The notes under the pieces are model-generated. The model was given only the letters and a program-made list of their open reading frames with translations, searched no databases and had not been told where the DNA came from. Positions 1-6,457 of a stretch of DNA of 9,760 nucleotides are shown in pieces. The translations under genes and the position numbers were made by a program. Origin of the DNA: Acetomicrobium sp. UBA3949 (GTDB taxonomy: Bacteria; Synergistota; Synergistia; Synergistales; Acetomicrobiaceae); assembly GCA_002385485.1 (NCBI GenBank), contig DGDP01000065.1:1-9760 (forward strand). Direction: 5' to 3'. Each line of letters opens with the position of its first letter. Position 1 is the first letter of the stretch.

Positions 1-342
1 AGGGCTTCCGCTCATTCCGGCAGCTATTCCGCCGATTTTTTCCACCAAAGTCCCCTTTGCCCTGATCAGGATTAGGCTTTTGGGCTCGCTTTGGCTGGGA
101 ATTATGCTCACCACTTCGGCAGGAAAGGAAACCCGCTCCAGACCCTTCACTACCGTGACGACCTCTCCCTGCATTCCCGGTTTAAGCTCGCTCAGAGGAA
201 AGACGGGAACTTTTGGGACGAAAGTCGCGGCAAAAGCCGAACCGTAAAAAAAGTTGTGCCCAAAAACCAGAAGCGACGCCAAAACAAAGGCGAGGTAAAA
301 TCTCCTCCTGCCTAAGCTCTTTAGTAGCATATTAAAAGCCAT
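1..342 (-). CDS. Exported SpoIVB-type (S55) serine peptidase protein, N-terminal part; runs off left edge
   Basis: The gene reads leftward off the window edge; 114 codons are visible. Residues 12-14 are arginines, followed by a hydrophobic stretch (about 15-32) and a cleavage-like SAFA-A site near 35-39, so a Sec signal peptide is likely. After it comes the pattern of the SpoIVB/S55 family: LKPGMQGEVVTVVKG (53-67), then a beta-rich stretch and GGIAAGMSGSP (104-114). In SpoIVB the GMSGSP motif carries the serine nucleophile, here S111. No PDZ domain lies between the signal peptide and the S55 start, unlike Bacillus SpoIVB. The ATG at 342 is chosen because it lies 5 nt after the prfB stop and has a GGGGG ribosome site inside the prfB end; the Met at 330 has none. 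It is therefore probably co-transcribed with prfB. The family call is from recalled motifs; the substrate is unknown. Confidence 0.75.
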   Translation of the reverse strand, partial: MAFNMLLKSLGRRRFYLAFVLASLLVFGHNFFYGSAFAATFVPKVPVFPLSELKPGMQGEVVTVVKGLERVSFPAEVVSIIPSQSEPKSLILIRAKGTLVEKIGGIAAGMSGSP

Positions 343-347
343 AATTT

Positions 348-1467
348 TTAAGCCCCCTTAGCCTTGATGGTATCTTTGCGCATCCTCAGGTAAGCTATTA
401 TAAAATCGTCGATGTCTCCGTCCAGCACATCATCGACGCTATAGGATGTATAGCCCGTCCGATGGTCCTTAACCATCGTGTAGGGGTGCAATACATAAGA
501 CCTTATTTGACTGCCCCATCCGATTTCCTTCTTCTCTCCGTGGAGATCATCGAGCATTCTCTGCTTTTCCTGTTGGCGCCTTTCGTACAGCTTTGCCTTG
601 AGAAGCTGCATCGCAACCTGTCTGTTCATGTGTTGGGATCTTTCGTTCTGACAGGTCACAACTATACCCGTCGGTATATGTATCAACCTGACAGCCGAAT
701 CGGTCATGTTGACGTACTGGCCGCCGGCTCCGCTTGCCCTAAAGGTCTCCATTCTTATTTCTTCCGGCCTTATCTCGATATCGGCATCATCAGGCAATTC
801 GGGAATAACCTCGACGGAAGCAAAACTGGTGTGCCTTCGCTTCGACGAATCGAAGGGCGATATTCTGACCAACCTGTGAATGCCCTTTTCGGCCTTCAGA
901 TAGCCATAGGAACAAAAACCCTTAATCAAGATAGTGGCATATTTAATTCCAGCCTCCTCGTCGGGGAGTATATCGATTACCTTTGTTTCATAATTACGCC
1001 TTTCAGCCCACCGCAAATACATCCTCAAAAGCACTTCTGCCCAATCCTGGGCGTCCAAACCGCCGGCCCCTGCATGAACGGTCAAGATAGCGTTCGATTC
1101 ATCATACTCCTCGTCCAAAAGAAGCTCCATTTCCATGGAATCTATCTCTTTTCTCAAGCGAGATGCCTTATCGTAAAACTCGCCCTCCAACTCTTCATCT
1201 TCGGTCTCATTAAGCAGTTCGGCCAAAACTTCCAGTTCTTCCCATTCCGCCTTCATCTTTTGCCACTGGCCCAATAGGTCTTGAAGGTGGGACAATTTTT
1301 GGGTAACTTTCTGAGCATCGGAGGAATTCCAAAAATCAGGAGAGGAAGTTCTGTCGATGAGAGCTTTTATCTCGCTTTCCAGGGTATCGACGTCAAAGAC
1401 TTTCCCGCAACTCATCCAAAGATGAGCGCAGTTCCTCCAAAACCGTTGAAATCGGCTTTAATTCCAT
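348..1467 (-). CDS. prfB: Peptide chain release factor 2, expressed through a programmed +1 frameshift
   Basis: RF2 terminates translation at UGA and UAA. The gene is in two frames. A 24-codon zero-frame leader starts with ATG at 1467 and ends at an in-frame UGA (1393-1395). A +1 shift at CTT-TGA-C then joins it to the long frame ending at 348, giving a product of about 372 residues (RF2 is usually near 365). In the joined product the stop-recognition tripeptide SPF is at about 203-205, within ISPFDSSKRRHTSFASVEV, and the peptidyl-hydrolysis GGQ at about 248-250, in SGAGGQYVN. SPF (not PxT) marks RF2 rather than RF1. The residue matching E. coli RF2 position 246 is Ala, as in most bacteria. 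The start is set by GGGAGG 7 nt upstream; in-frame ATGs at 1473 and 1482 are less well placed. A gene call limited to one frame would start falsely at 1415. It is the first gene before the S55 peptidase gene. Confidence 0.96.
1392..1407 (-). promoter_or_regulatory. prfB programmed +1 frameshift site (CTT TGA C)
   Basis: On the minus strand the slippery codon CTT (1398-1396) is followed by the stop TGA (1395-1393) and C, the classic RF2 autoregulatory site: scarce RF2 leaves the ribosome paused, and it shifts +1 to read GAC. The reading frame after the shift joins exactly to the conserved RF2 sequence (D-V-D-T-L-E). The stimulating Shine-Dalgarno-like element is weak here: only CGGGA lies upstream, about 5 nt from CTT, where E. 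coli has AGGGGG 3 nt away. Confidence 0.93.
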
Positions 1468-1567
1468 ATACATACCTCCCATTATGGTCTTTTAGGTTTA
1501 TTTTCCCTTAAGGTAAAATTTATTATATCATTGACGGAGATATTAAATAGCAGGAGTGGCAAAACCC
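1468..1567. promoter_or_regulatory. Divergent prfB / birA promoter region
   Basis: This 100-bp AT-rich gap separates two divergent transcription units and must hold both promoters. On the minus strand a perfect TATAAT lies at 1527-1522, about 55 nt before the prfB start; no good -35 box is seen 16-18 nt upstream of it. On the plus strand TATTAT at 1521-1526 is a possible -10 for birA, with a poor TTTATT at 1497-1502 as -35. The two -10 candidates overlap. The prfB ribosome site GGGAGG is at 1480-1475 and the birA site GGAG at 1553-1556. Promoter positions are inferred from consensus only. Confidence 0.45.
1500..1519. promoter_or_regulatory. Operator-like 20-bp inverted repeat between prfB and birA
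   Basis: The bases ATTTTCCCTTAAGGTAAAAT form a dyad centred between 1509 and 1510. Nine of ten pairs match; only C1505/T1514 fails. It lies right beside the candidate -10 boxes of both divergent promoters (1521-1527), where a repressor would block them. No transcription factor can be named from the sequence. BirA encoded next door has no DNA-binding domain and is not a candidate. Confidence 0.4.
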
Positions 1568-2341
1568 ATGGAAGAAAGCCGTATTAGCAACGAAACACTC
1601 AAACTGCCCATCTTCAAATTCGACGTCCTTCATTCGACTCAAACTAAAGCAAAGGAACTTTACGATAAAGAAGGGCTAGACCTCTTCGTCGTTTGGGCAG
1701 TAGAACAGGCTGCAGGAAGGGGAAGGAGAGAAAGGAGCTGGCACTCTCCGAAGGGAGGTTTGTACTTTTCCCTTTTTTGCAGAAATTTAGGGAACTTGCC
1801 CTCTCCCCAACTGATAAGTCTGGCCGCAGGGGTAGCAATAAAAGATGTGATGGAGAAATTATACGGCATAGCCTGCGAGCTAAAGTGGCCAAACGACATA
1901 CTATACCAGGAAAAAAAACTATGTGGTATATTAAGCGAGGTCGCAAGCCGTGGCCAAGAAATCGATCACGCAATCGTGGGCATTGGGATAAACGCCAACA
2001 CAGATCTTTTGAGCTTGCCCGAAGGGATATCGAGGGAAGCAATAGCTGTTAAAGATATACTGAATCGCGAGGTCGATCTTGAGGTCCTTTTAGCCACAGC
2101 ATGCACCGAAGTCTTGGACCGAATTTCAAGGCTTGCGACACGGGAGGGGCGAAGTAAGACAATAGCCGATTACAAAAGGCATTGCCTGACCTTGAACTCT
2201 CAAGTGATCGTCTATCTGGACAAGGGAACGGTGAGCGGACGTGCGTTTGACATTACCAGCGAAGGTGCGCTTATGGTCGCCACGCCAAAGGAAACTTTTA
2301 CGCTCACTACAGGCGATGTAATCCATTTAAGAAGAAGGTGA
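1568..2341 (+). CDS. birA: Biotin-[acetyl-CoA-carboxylase] ligase (class I, catalytic only)
   Basis: The enzyme makes biotinyl-5'-AMP from biotin and ATP and transfers biotin to a lysine of carboxyl carrier proteins in the cytoplasm. Visible motifs, numbered from the ATG at 1568 (257 aa): HSTQ (22-25), the biotin/AMP loop GRGRRERSWHSP (50-61), KWPNDIL (107-113, with the conserved lysine), GIGINAN (138-144), and a small C-terminal beta domain ending TTGDVIHL (247-254). No winged-helix domain precedes the ligase, so it is the monofunctional class I form and not a DNA-binding repressor. The sixth loop residue is Glu where Gly is usual. An in-frame GTG at 1556 would add four residues, but it overlaps the GGAG ribosome site (1553-1556) that serves the ATG. 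The stop lies 4 nt before selD, so the two are likely co-transcribed. Confidence 0.93.
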   Translation: MEESRISNETLKLPIFKFDVLHSTQTKAKELYDKEGLDLFVVWAVEQAAGRGRRERSWHSPKGGLYFSLFCRNLGNLPSPQLISLAAGVAIKDVMEKLYGIACELKWPNDILYQEKKLCGILSEVASRGQEIDHAIVGIGINANTDLLSLPEGISREAIAVKDILNREVDLEVLLATACTEVLDRISRLATREGRSKTIADYKRHCLTLNSQVIVYLDKGTVSGRAFDITSEGALMVATPKETFTLTTGDVIHLRRR

Positions 2342-2345
2342 TCCG

Positions 2346-3383
2346 ATGCGCTTGACCGAACTGGCAAGGACGAGCGGCTGAGCCGCAAAACTTGGTCCGG
2401 CGGACCTGAATAAATTGCTCGATAACTTTACGGTACAAGAACATCCCAGGCTTCTTTCCTCCTGGAAGGGGGGAGAAGATGCTACCCTGTGGATCCTCTC
2501 CGACGAAAGAGCTGCCGTCCTGACGGTAGACATAATCACACCCGTCGTGGATGATCCCTATACCTGGGGGCAGATAGCTGCTGCCAACTCGCTAAGCGAT
2601 GTATTCGCCATGGGAGGAAGACCGCTTCTGGCCCTGAACGTCGTCGGTTTTCCCATAAATTGTCTGCCGCTGGATACCCTTTCCGCCATCCTGGAGGGCG
2701 GCATGGAAAGGGCGACGAAGGCCGGTGCCATAATGGCCGGAGGCCATACCGTTGAGGACGAAGAACCGAAATATGGCCTCGTAGTTTACGGCGAAGTGGC
2801 CCTGAACGAAATATGGCGCACTACCGGGGCGAGGCCGAAGGATAAGATCATTCTCACTAAACCGCTGGGCACCGGCGTTTTTTCTACGGCCCTGAAGGCC
2901 GATATGCTCAGCAAAGAAGAGGAAGAGGCCATGATATCTCAAATGGTGAGTTTAAACGATCTCCCCTTGCACCTGCCCCAAGAAGCGCGCCGCAAGGTCC
3001 ATGCCTGTACCGATGTAACAGGTTTCGGCCTCATCGGTCATCTTTTGAACATGTTAGACGAAAACATTGATATAAGAATTGAAGCCAAAAGGGTTCCCCT
3101 TTTGGAAGGGGTGACCGAAAAAATATCAATGGGGCTCGTACCGGCAGGAGCTTACCGTAATAAAGACTGCTATAAAAGTACGGGCAAGGTTACAGGGTTA
3201 GAATCTCTTGACGAAAACTTGGAAGACGCGCTGTTCGATCCCCAGACTTCGGGAGGCCTCCTTTTGGCCGTCGACCCCGACGTCGAGGATGTCATACTTG
3301 ACGCCGCAAGGAAGAAGGGCTTTTTGGGAAGCAACGTAATAGGAGAAGTGTTGGAGGGAAAGGGAAAAGTAAAGATAAATTAG
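2346..3383 (+). CDS. selD: Selenide, water dikinase (selenophosphate synthetase), with selenocysteine in the active site
   Basis: SelD makes selenophosphate from selenide and ATP, the selenium donor for Sec-tRNA and 2-selenouridine. Read from ATG 2346 with UGA 2379-2381 as Sec, the protein has 345 residues. Its N-terminus is MRLTELARTSG-U-AAKLGP, matching the family's RLT...GCGCK / GUAAK active site: U12 takes the place of E. coli Cys17 and K15 that of Lys20. Further family motifs: ED (44-45) and TVD (60-62), both probable Mg/ATP sites, then ITPVVDDPYTWGQIAAANSL followed by SDVFAMGG (about 63-91), GGHTVED (132-138), CTDVTGFGLIGHL, and DPQTSGG near the C-terminus. The ATG lies 4 nt after the birA stop with AAGGTG upstream. 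Without Sec reading, the ORF would open only at TTG 2415 and lack the catalytic residues. The stop overlaps that of the convergent gene. Sec is inferred from the alignment and the hairpin, not proven. Confidence 0.95.
2379..2421 (+). promoter_or_regulatory. Bacterial SECIS-like hairpin at the selD UGA codon
   Basis: Directly after the UGA the RNA can fold into a five-pair G/C-rich stem, GGUCC (2394-2398) with GGACC (2402-2406), capped by the three-base loop GGC (2399-2401). The loop starts 17 nt past the UGA with a G, which fits the recalled bacterial SECIS rule (small apical loop with G in the first two places, about 16-37 nt from UGA) for SelB binding. A lower helix is possible between UGAGC (2379-2383) and GCUCG (2417-2421), giving a 43-nt element that includes the UGA. 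The lower part is less certain, since CGCAA/UUGC pairing competes. Confidence 0.8.
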
Positions 3384-4234
3384 CCATAAACCGCTTTAAA
3401 TCGGTTCCAAAGGATGAGGTAGATATTGTGCAAATAGGTGGTCCACATCTCATCGACCTTTGGCGTCGGCAATAGGATGGCGCATGATAAATTTGAAAGG
3501 GTTTCTCTTATCAGGAGAGGAGACCATACGTCTGCCACGACGAGGCCTCCTCTCTCTTTTGCGTATTCTATATATTTTTCCAGTTCAACGATACCTTCGC
3601 CCCTTCTCCAATCATCAAAGCACTTTACGGGCGGTCTCAACGTTTCGGCGCCAGAGGCTTTTAGCAAAAACTCCATTCTTCCTGATAAATCGAGAATGAA
3701 AAGGCCGTCCATTATTTCCCTCCCCACCCCAATCACGCTGTCCAACCTGCTTTGAAATTCCGCCAAACGTCTTTGAAAGTAGTCGTACATGGACGGCTCT
3801 ATCTCAGTGAGCAAAACCAATATACGGCTTGCCATAAAAGAAATGGTGGCCGGGTCGAAGAAATATTTATCGAAAACATTTCTATCGTAGGGCAAAAACT
3901 CGTACATGTACTTCACCTTTTTTTCGCCCCTCGGTATTCCCCTCTCTCCCAGCGTCAGGGCAATCAGGTAAGCATCTTTCGGCCAACTCCTCAAGCGCCT
4001 GGTCAGTGAGCCGTCTTCGGCCCAGTCGAAAAGCGAGTGCACCTCTACTACCGGACCTCCTACAAATCGGACAAGGACAGCAACTTCGGGAGGTGTTGCC
4101 ACAACCGAGGCAATCTTACCCTCGACCGCCATGACCTCCGAAGGGTAAAAAACCAGAACAAGAAGAAAGAGGGCAAGAAATGTTTTTTTCACAAATACAG
4201 CCATCGCAAAAAGACCGCCATTTTCGTAGGCCAT
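3380..4234 (-). CDS. Exported TroA/ZnuA-like protein lacking metal-binding histidines
   Basis: The 284-residue protein has a hydrophobic segment at about 17-30 and a cleavage-like EVMA-VEG (33-39), so it is probably exported; no lipobox cysteine is present. The mature part resembles cluster A-I metal-binding proteins: IASVVATPPEVAVLVRFVGG with PVVEVHSL (41-68) matches their N-terminal strand and helix, and FFDPATISFMASRILVLL plus TEIEPSMYDYF...LAEFQSRLDS (125-166) matches the WLDP...long linker helix. However, only two histidines exist (H66, H269) and none is at a ligand place: where the family has DPH, DPHYWLDP and HDAF, this protein has FDWAEDGS, NVFDKYFFDP and LDLSG. Function is unknown; it may bind a different ligand or be a scaffold. 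The ATG overlaps the pyrE stop by one base (TAATG) with GAAGGAT 8 nt upstream. A second start at Met11 (4204) would give a more compact signal peptide. It is the last gene of the pyr operon. Confidence 0.72.
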   Translation of the reverse strand: MAYENGGLFAMAVFVKKTFLALFLLVLVFYPSEVMAVEGKIASVVATPPEVAVLVRFVGGPVVEVHSLFDWAEDGSLTRRLRSWPKDAYLIALTLGERGIPRGEKKVKYMYEFLPYDRNVFDKYFFDPATISFMASRILVLLTEIEPSMYDYFQRRLAEFQSRLDSVIGVGREIMDGLFILDLSGRMEFLLKASGAETLRPPVKCFDDWRRGEGIVELEKYIEYAKERGGLVVADVWSPLLIRETLSNLSCAILLPTPKVDEMWTTYLHNIYLILWNRFKAVYG

Positions 4235-4827
4235 TATTTTATATCCTTCGTTTTTTTGCTGCCTGGCTTCACTAGGGGAAGTCCTTTCTTACAAAGTGGA
4301 CATTCCTCCGGTTTATAGACGGGAAAGACCTTCTTGGCAAGGCTGAACAGCTCTCCTTTAAGACCTGTGTTTTCCGTGCTTCTGTCCACTATACACCCCG
4401 AGGCAACCCATTTAGCGCCAAATGATTCTAATGCTTCTCCGACTTCCTTTATCGATCCTCCCGTCGTCACCACATCCTCTATGACGGCAAATCTCATCCC
4501 CTCGGGTGCGGGAAACCGACGCAACTTCATCTTACCCTCTTCTCTTTCACAGAATATAAAGGGGACGTCCAAGGCCCTGGCCACCTCATGGCCTATTATT
4601 ACACCCCCCAGCGCGGGGCTGGCTATGATATCGGGGGCGCTGGGTCTTATTAAGTTCGCCAACCTTTCGCCGACATAGGCTGCATAGCGCGGAAACCGCA
4701 AAAGCAAAGCGCATTGTAAATAGTTACCGCTATGGAGGCCGGAGGACAGGAGGAAATGGCCTTCCAGCAAAGCACCGCTGTCGGCAAGCATCTTTTCCAG
4801 GAGATCTCCGTCATTTACGCCATTCAC
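4234..4827 (-). CDS. pyrE: Orotate phosphoribosyltransferase
   Basis: PyrE joins orotate to PRPP to give OMP, the fifth step of UMP synthesis. The PRPP-binding motif VIEDVVTTGGS is at 115-125 of the 197-residue protein; LSSGLHSGNYLQ (27-38) and the flexible-loop region CEREEGKMKLRRF (93-105) fit the family. The C-terminus has ECPLCKKGLPLVKPGS, with C176 and C179 as a CxxC pair, seen in the Thermus/Firmicutes-like form of PyrE. The GTG at 4827 is chosen because GTG and the pyrF stop share the four bases GTGA and GGAGGTGG lies just upstream. Starting earlier would add an untypical Gly-rich extension inside pyrF. It is translationally coupled to pyrF before it and to the TroA-like gene after it. 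Confidence 0.94.
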   Translation of the reverse strand: MNGVNDGDLLEKMLADSGALLEGHFLLSSGLHSGNYLQCALLLRFPRYAAYVGERLANLIRPSAPDIIASPALGGVIIGHEVARALDVPFIFCEREEGKMKLRRFPAPEGMRFAVIEDVVTTGGSIKEVGEALESFGAKWVASGCIVDRSTENTGLKGELFSLAKKVFPVYKPEECPLCKKGLPLVKPGSKKTKDIK

Positions 4828-5510
4828 GAACCCGCCACCTCCCCTTTGATTGCGGCAAGCGCCTCCAGGGGGCCCGAACACCGGAGGATTGGCCTGCCTA
4901 TCACTATAAAGTCGGCTCCCTTCTTCTTGGCTTCACCGGGAGTCATAATCCTGGCCTGATCGTCTTTCGAAGTACCCTTAGGCCTAACGCCGGGCACTAA
5001 AGTAAGAAGCTTGCCTGAAATCCTTTTTATCGATTCCAAATCCCTGGGAGAGCAAACGACACCGTCTATACCGGCCTCTTCGGCCAGTTTAGTCCTCATT
5101 TTGATCGCATCTTCGATGCCACATCCCGGAGAGACGGCTTTCCACTCTTCTTCGTTAATGCTGGTCAGGACCGTAACGCCAAATAATTTCATATCGGGAT
5201 TCGCTTCGTTCCGCCCATTCACCGCCTCGCACAACATCCGCTTTCCTCCGGCGATGTGGAGGGTAAGCCCAAAGATTCCCATTTCTGCTACGGCTGAAAC
5301 GGCATCCTTGACTGTGTTGGGTATATCGTGCAACTTAATGTCCAAAAATACTTTCCAGTTCTTCCCAACAGAAATTATGAAGTCTCTACCTCCCTGACAG
5401 AAAAGCCGCGGCCCTATTTTGACGTATTTTAAATCGGGCCCCAGCATCTCCAGGATTTTTTCTGCGGAAGTCAGGTCCTTTACGTCCAAAGCCAGTACGA
5501 TTTCGCTCAA
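4824..5510 (-). CDS. pyrF: Orotidine-5'-phosphate decarboxylase (type 1)
   Basis: PyrF decarboxylates OMP to UMP, the last step of the pathway. The 228-residue protein shows ALDV (7-10), KIG with K31, the catalytic motif DIKLHDIPNT (57-66; D57, K59, D62), VCSPRD, and the phosphate-binding end VPGVRPKG...DDQAR then GADFIVIGRPI. The start is TTG at 5510: TTG and the pyrD stop share the bases TTGA, and a good GAGGTGAT lies 5 nt upstream. No ATG is available near the conserved N-terminus. Its own stop overlaps the pyrE GTG. The length is normal for type 1 (about 230-240). Confidence 0.95.
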   Translation of the reverse strand: MSEIVLALDVKDLTSAEKILEMLGPDLKYVKIGPRLFCQGGRDFIISVGKNWKVFLDIKLHDIPNTVKDAVSAVAEMGIFGLTLHIAGGKRMLCEAVNGRNEANPDMKLFGVTVLTSINEEEWKAVSPGCGIEDAIKMRTKLAEEAGIDGVVCSPRDLESIKRISGKLLTLVPGVRPKGTSKDDQARIMTPGEAKKKGADFIVIGRPILRCSGPLEALAAIKGEVAGS

Positions 5511-6457
5511 AAGCGATCACCTCTTCCCTTTCCTATTATATCCGCCACGGAACCGACGCCCCAAAGGACCATCCTTTTAGTCAAACTTTCATGGATATTA
5601 GATATGCATTTCAGGTCATGCATCAACATGCTGCCGATCTCTACGGCGGCAGCCCCGACAAGGAGCATGGCCAATACATCTTCGTCGCTGCAAACGCCTC
5701 CACAACCTATCACAGGTATGGAGACCGACCCTGCCACTTCGTAAAGACATCGCAATGCAAGAGGAAATACGGCGGGGCCGGACAGGCCCGCAAATATCCT
5801 GTCGAATACGGGCTTTTTGGTTTCCACGTCGATGGCCATTCCAAGCCAAGTATTGGATACCACCAAGGCATCGGCACCGCCATCCTCGGCAGCCCTTCCG
5901 ACGGCCGGCAAATCGAAGGCCTGAGGCGTAAGTTTAACCCACAGCTCCCCTTCCCAGACTTTCCTTGCCACCCCAAGAACGCTCGAGACACCATCCGCGC
6001 TCATTCCCCAGGCCATACCGCCGCAATCGACGTTAGGACAGGAAACGTTTAATTCCACGGCCGCTATGTCCTTCACTACGGATTTGAGCAAGACCAGGCT
6101 CTCTATCGTCTCCTCAAGGGACTCCACGGCCAGATTGACGATTACGGGAATCCCGCTTTTGGCAAGATGGGGCAACTCTTCTTTTACAAAGACCTCTACC
6201 CCCCTGTTTTGAAGCCCTATGCTGTTAAGTACTCCTGATGGGGTTTCCCATATCCTGATGCCACTGTTGCCTGTCCTGGGACGACGGGTTAACCCCTTGC
6301 TGCAGATTGCTCCAACGCCTGCACTATAGGGCTCCTGCCAGAAGGAAGCATCGTGAGGCCAAAGGCCCGACGCTATTATCAAAGGGGAGGGAAGGGTCAA
6401 TCCGCCTATGGAAATGCTCAAATCGGGTAAGCTTTTCGAGACATCAGATAAGCTCAT
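5507..6457 (-). CDS. pyrD: Dihydroorotate dehydrogenase class 1B, catalytic subunit
   Basis: This FMN subunit oxidises dihydroorotate to orotate and passes electrons to PyrK. In the 316-residue protein the signature NVSCPN carries the catalytic base Cys140, which marks class 1 (class 2 has Ser). SKGLT with K54, ETPSGVLNSIGLQN (71-84), VKLTP, SNT (201-203) and the FMN phosphate site GCGGVCS (251-257) plus VEIGS follow the family order. The pyrK gene directly before it shows the 1B type, which uses NAD+. The start ATG at 6457 has GGAGG 9 nt upstream and overlaps pyrK by 14 nt. A longer frame to 6496 would have no ribosome site and a hydrophobic extension. The stop overlaps the pyrF TTG. Confidence 0.95.
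   Translation of the reverse strand: MSLSDVSKSLPDLSISIGGLTLPSPLIIASGLWPHDASFWQEPYSAGVGAICSKGLTRRPRTGNSGIRIWETPSGVLNSIGLQNRGVEVFVKEELPHLAKSGIPVIVNLAVESLEETIESLVLLKSVVKDIAAVELNVSCPNVDCGGMAWGMSADGVSSVLGVARKVWEGELWVKLTPQAFDLPAVGRAAEDGGADALVVSNTWLGMAIDVETKKPVFDRIFAGLSGPAVFPLALRCLYEVAGSVSIPVIGCGGVCSDEDVLAMLLVGAAAVEIGSMLMHDLKCISNIHESLTKRMVLWGVGSVADIIGKGRGDRF

Noticed and set aside
462..1277. Long plus-strand open frame (271 codons) opposite prfB
   Set aside because: It lies antisense to the well-supported prfB frame, has no recognisable motifs, and is explained as a shadow of the coding strand.
348..1415. prfB as a single-frame gene starting at ATG 1415
   Set aside because: No ribosome site precedes that ATG, and the CTT-TGA-C frameshift with an upstream leader and strong ribosome site explains the gene better.
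1531..1536. TTGACG as a -35 box for birA
   Set aside because: A -10 at correct spacing would fall on the birA ribosome site and start region, and no matching hexamer is there.
2379..2381. UGA in selD as a nonsense mutation (pseudogene)
   Set aside because: The stop sits exactly at the Cys/Sec site of the family, is followed by a SECIS-like hairpin, and the rest of the gene is intact.
2415..3383. selD starting at TTG 2415
   Set aside because: It lacks a ribosome site and loses the conserved active-site segment, which is present upstream in the same frame across a Sec-type UGA.
3389..3406. AACCG / CGGTT hairpin as a terminator between selD and the TroA-like gene
   Set aside because: The stem has only five pairs with an eight-base loop and no following T-run on either strand.
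4234..4881. pyrE start at 4881
   Set aside because: It would add 18 Gly-rich residues read from within pyrF; GTG 4827 has a strong ribosome site and the typical four-base overlap.
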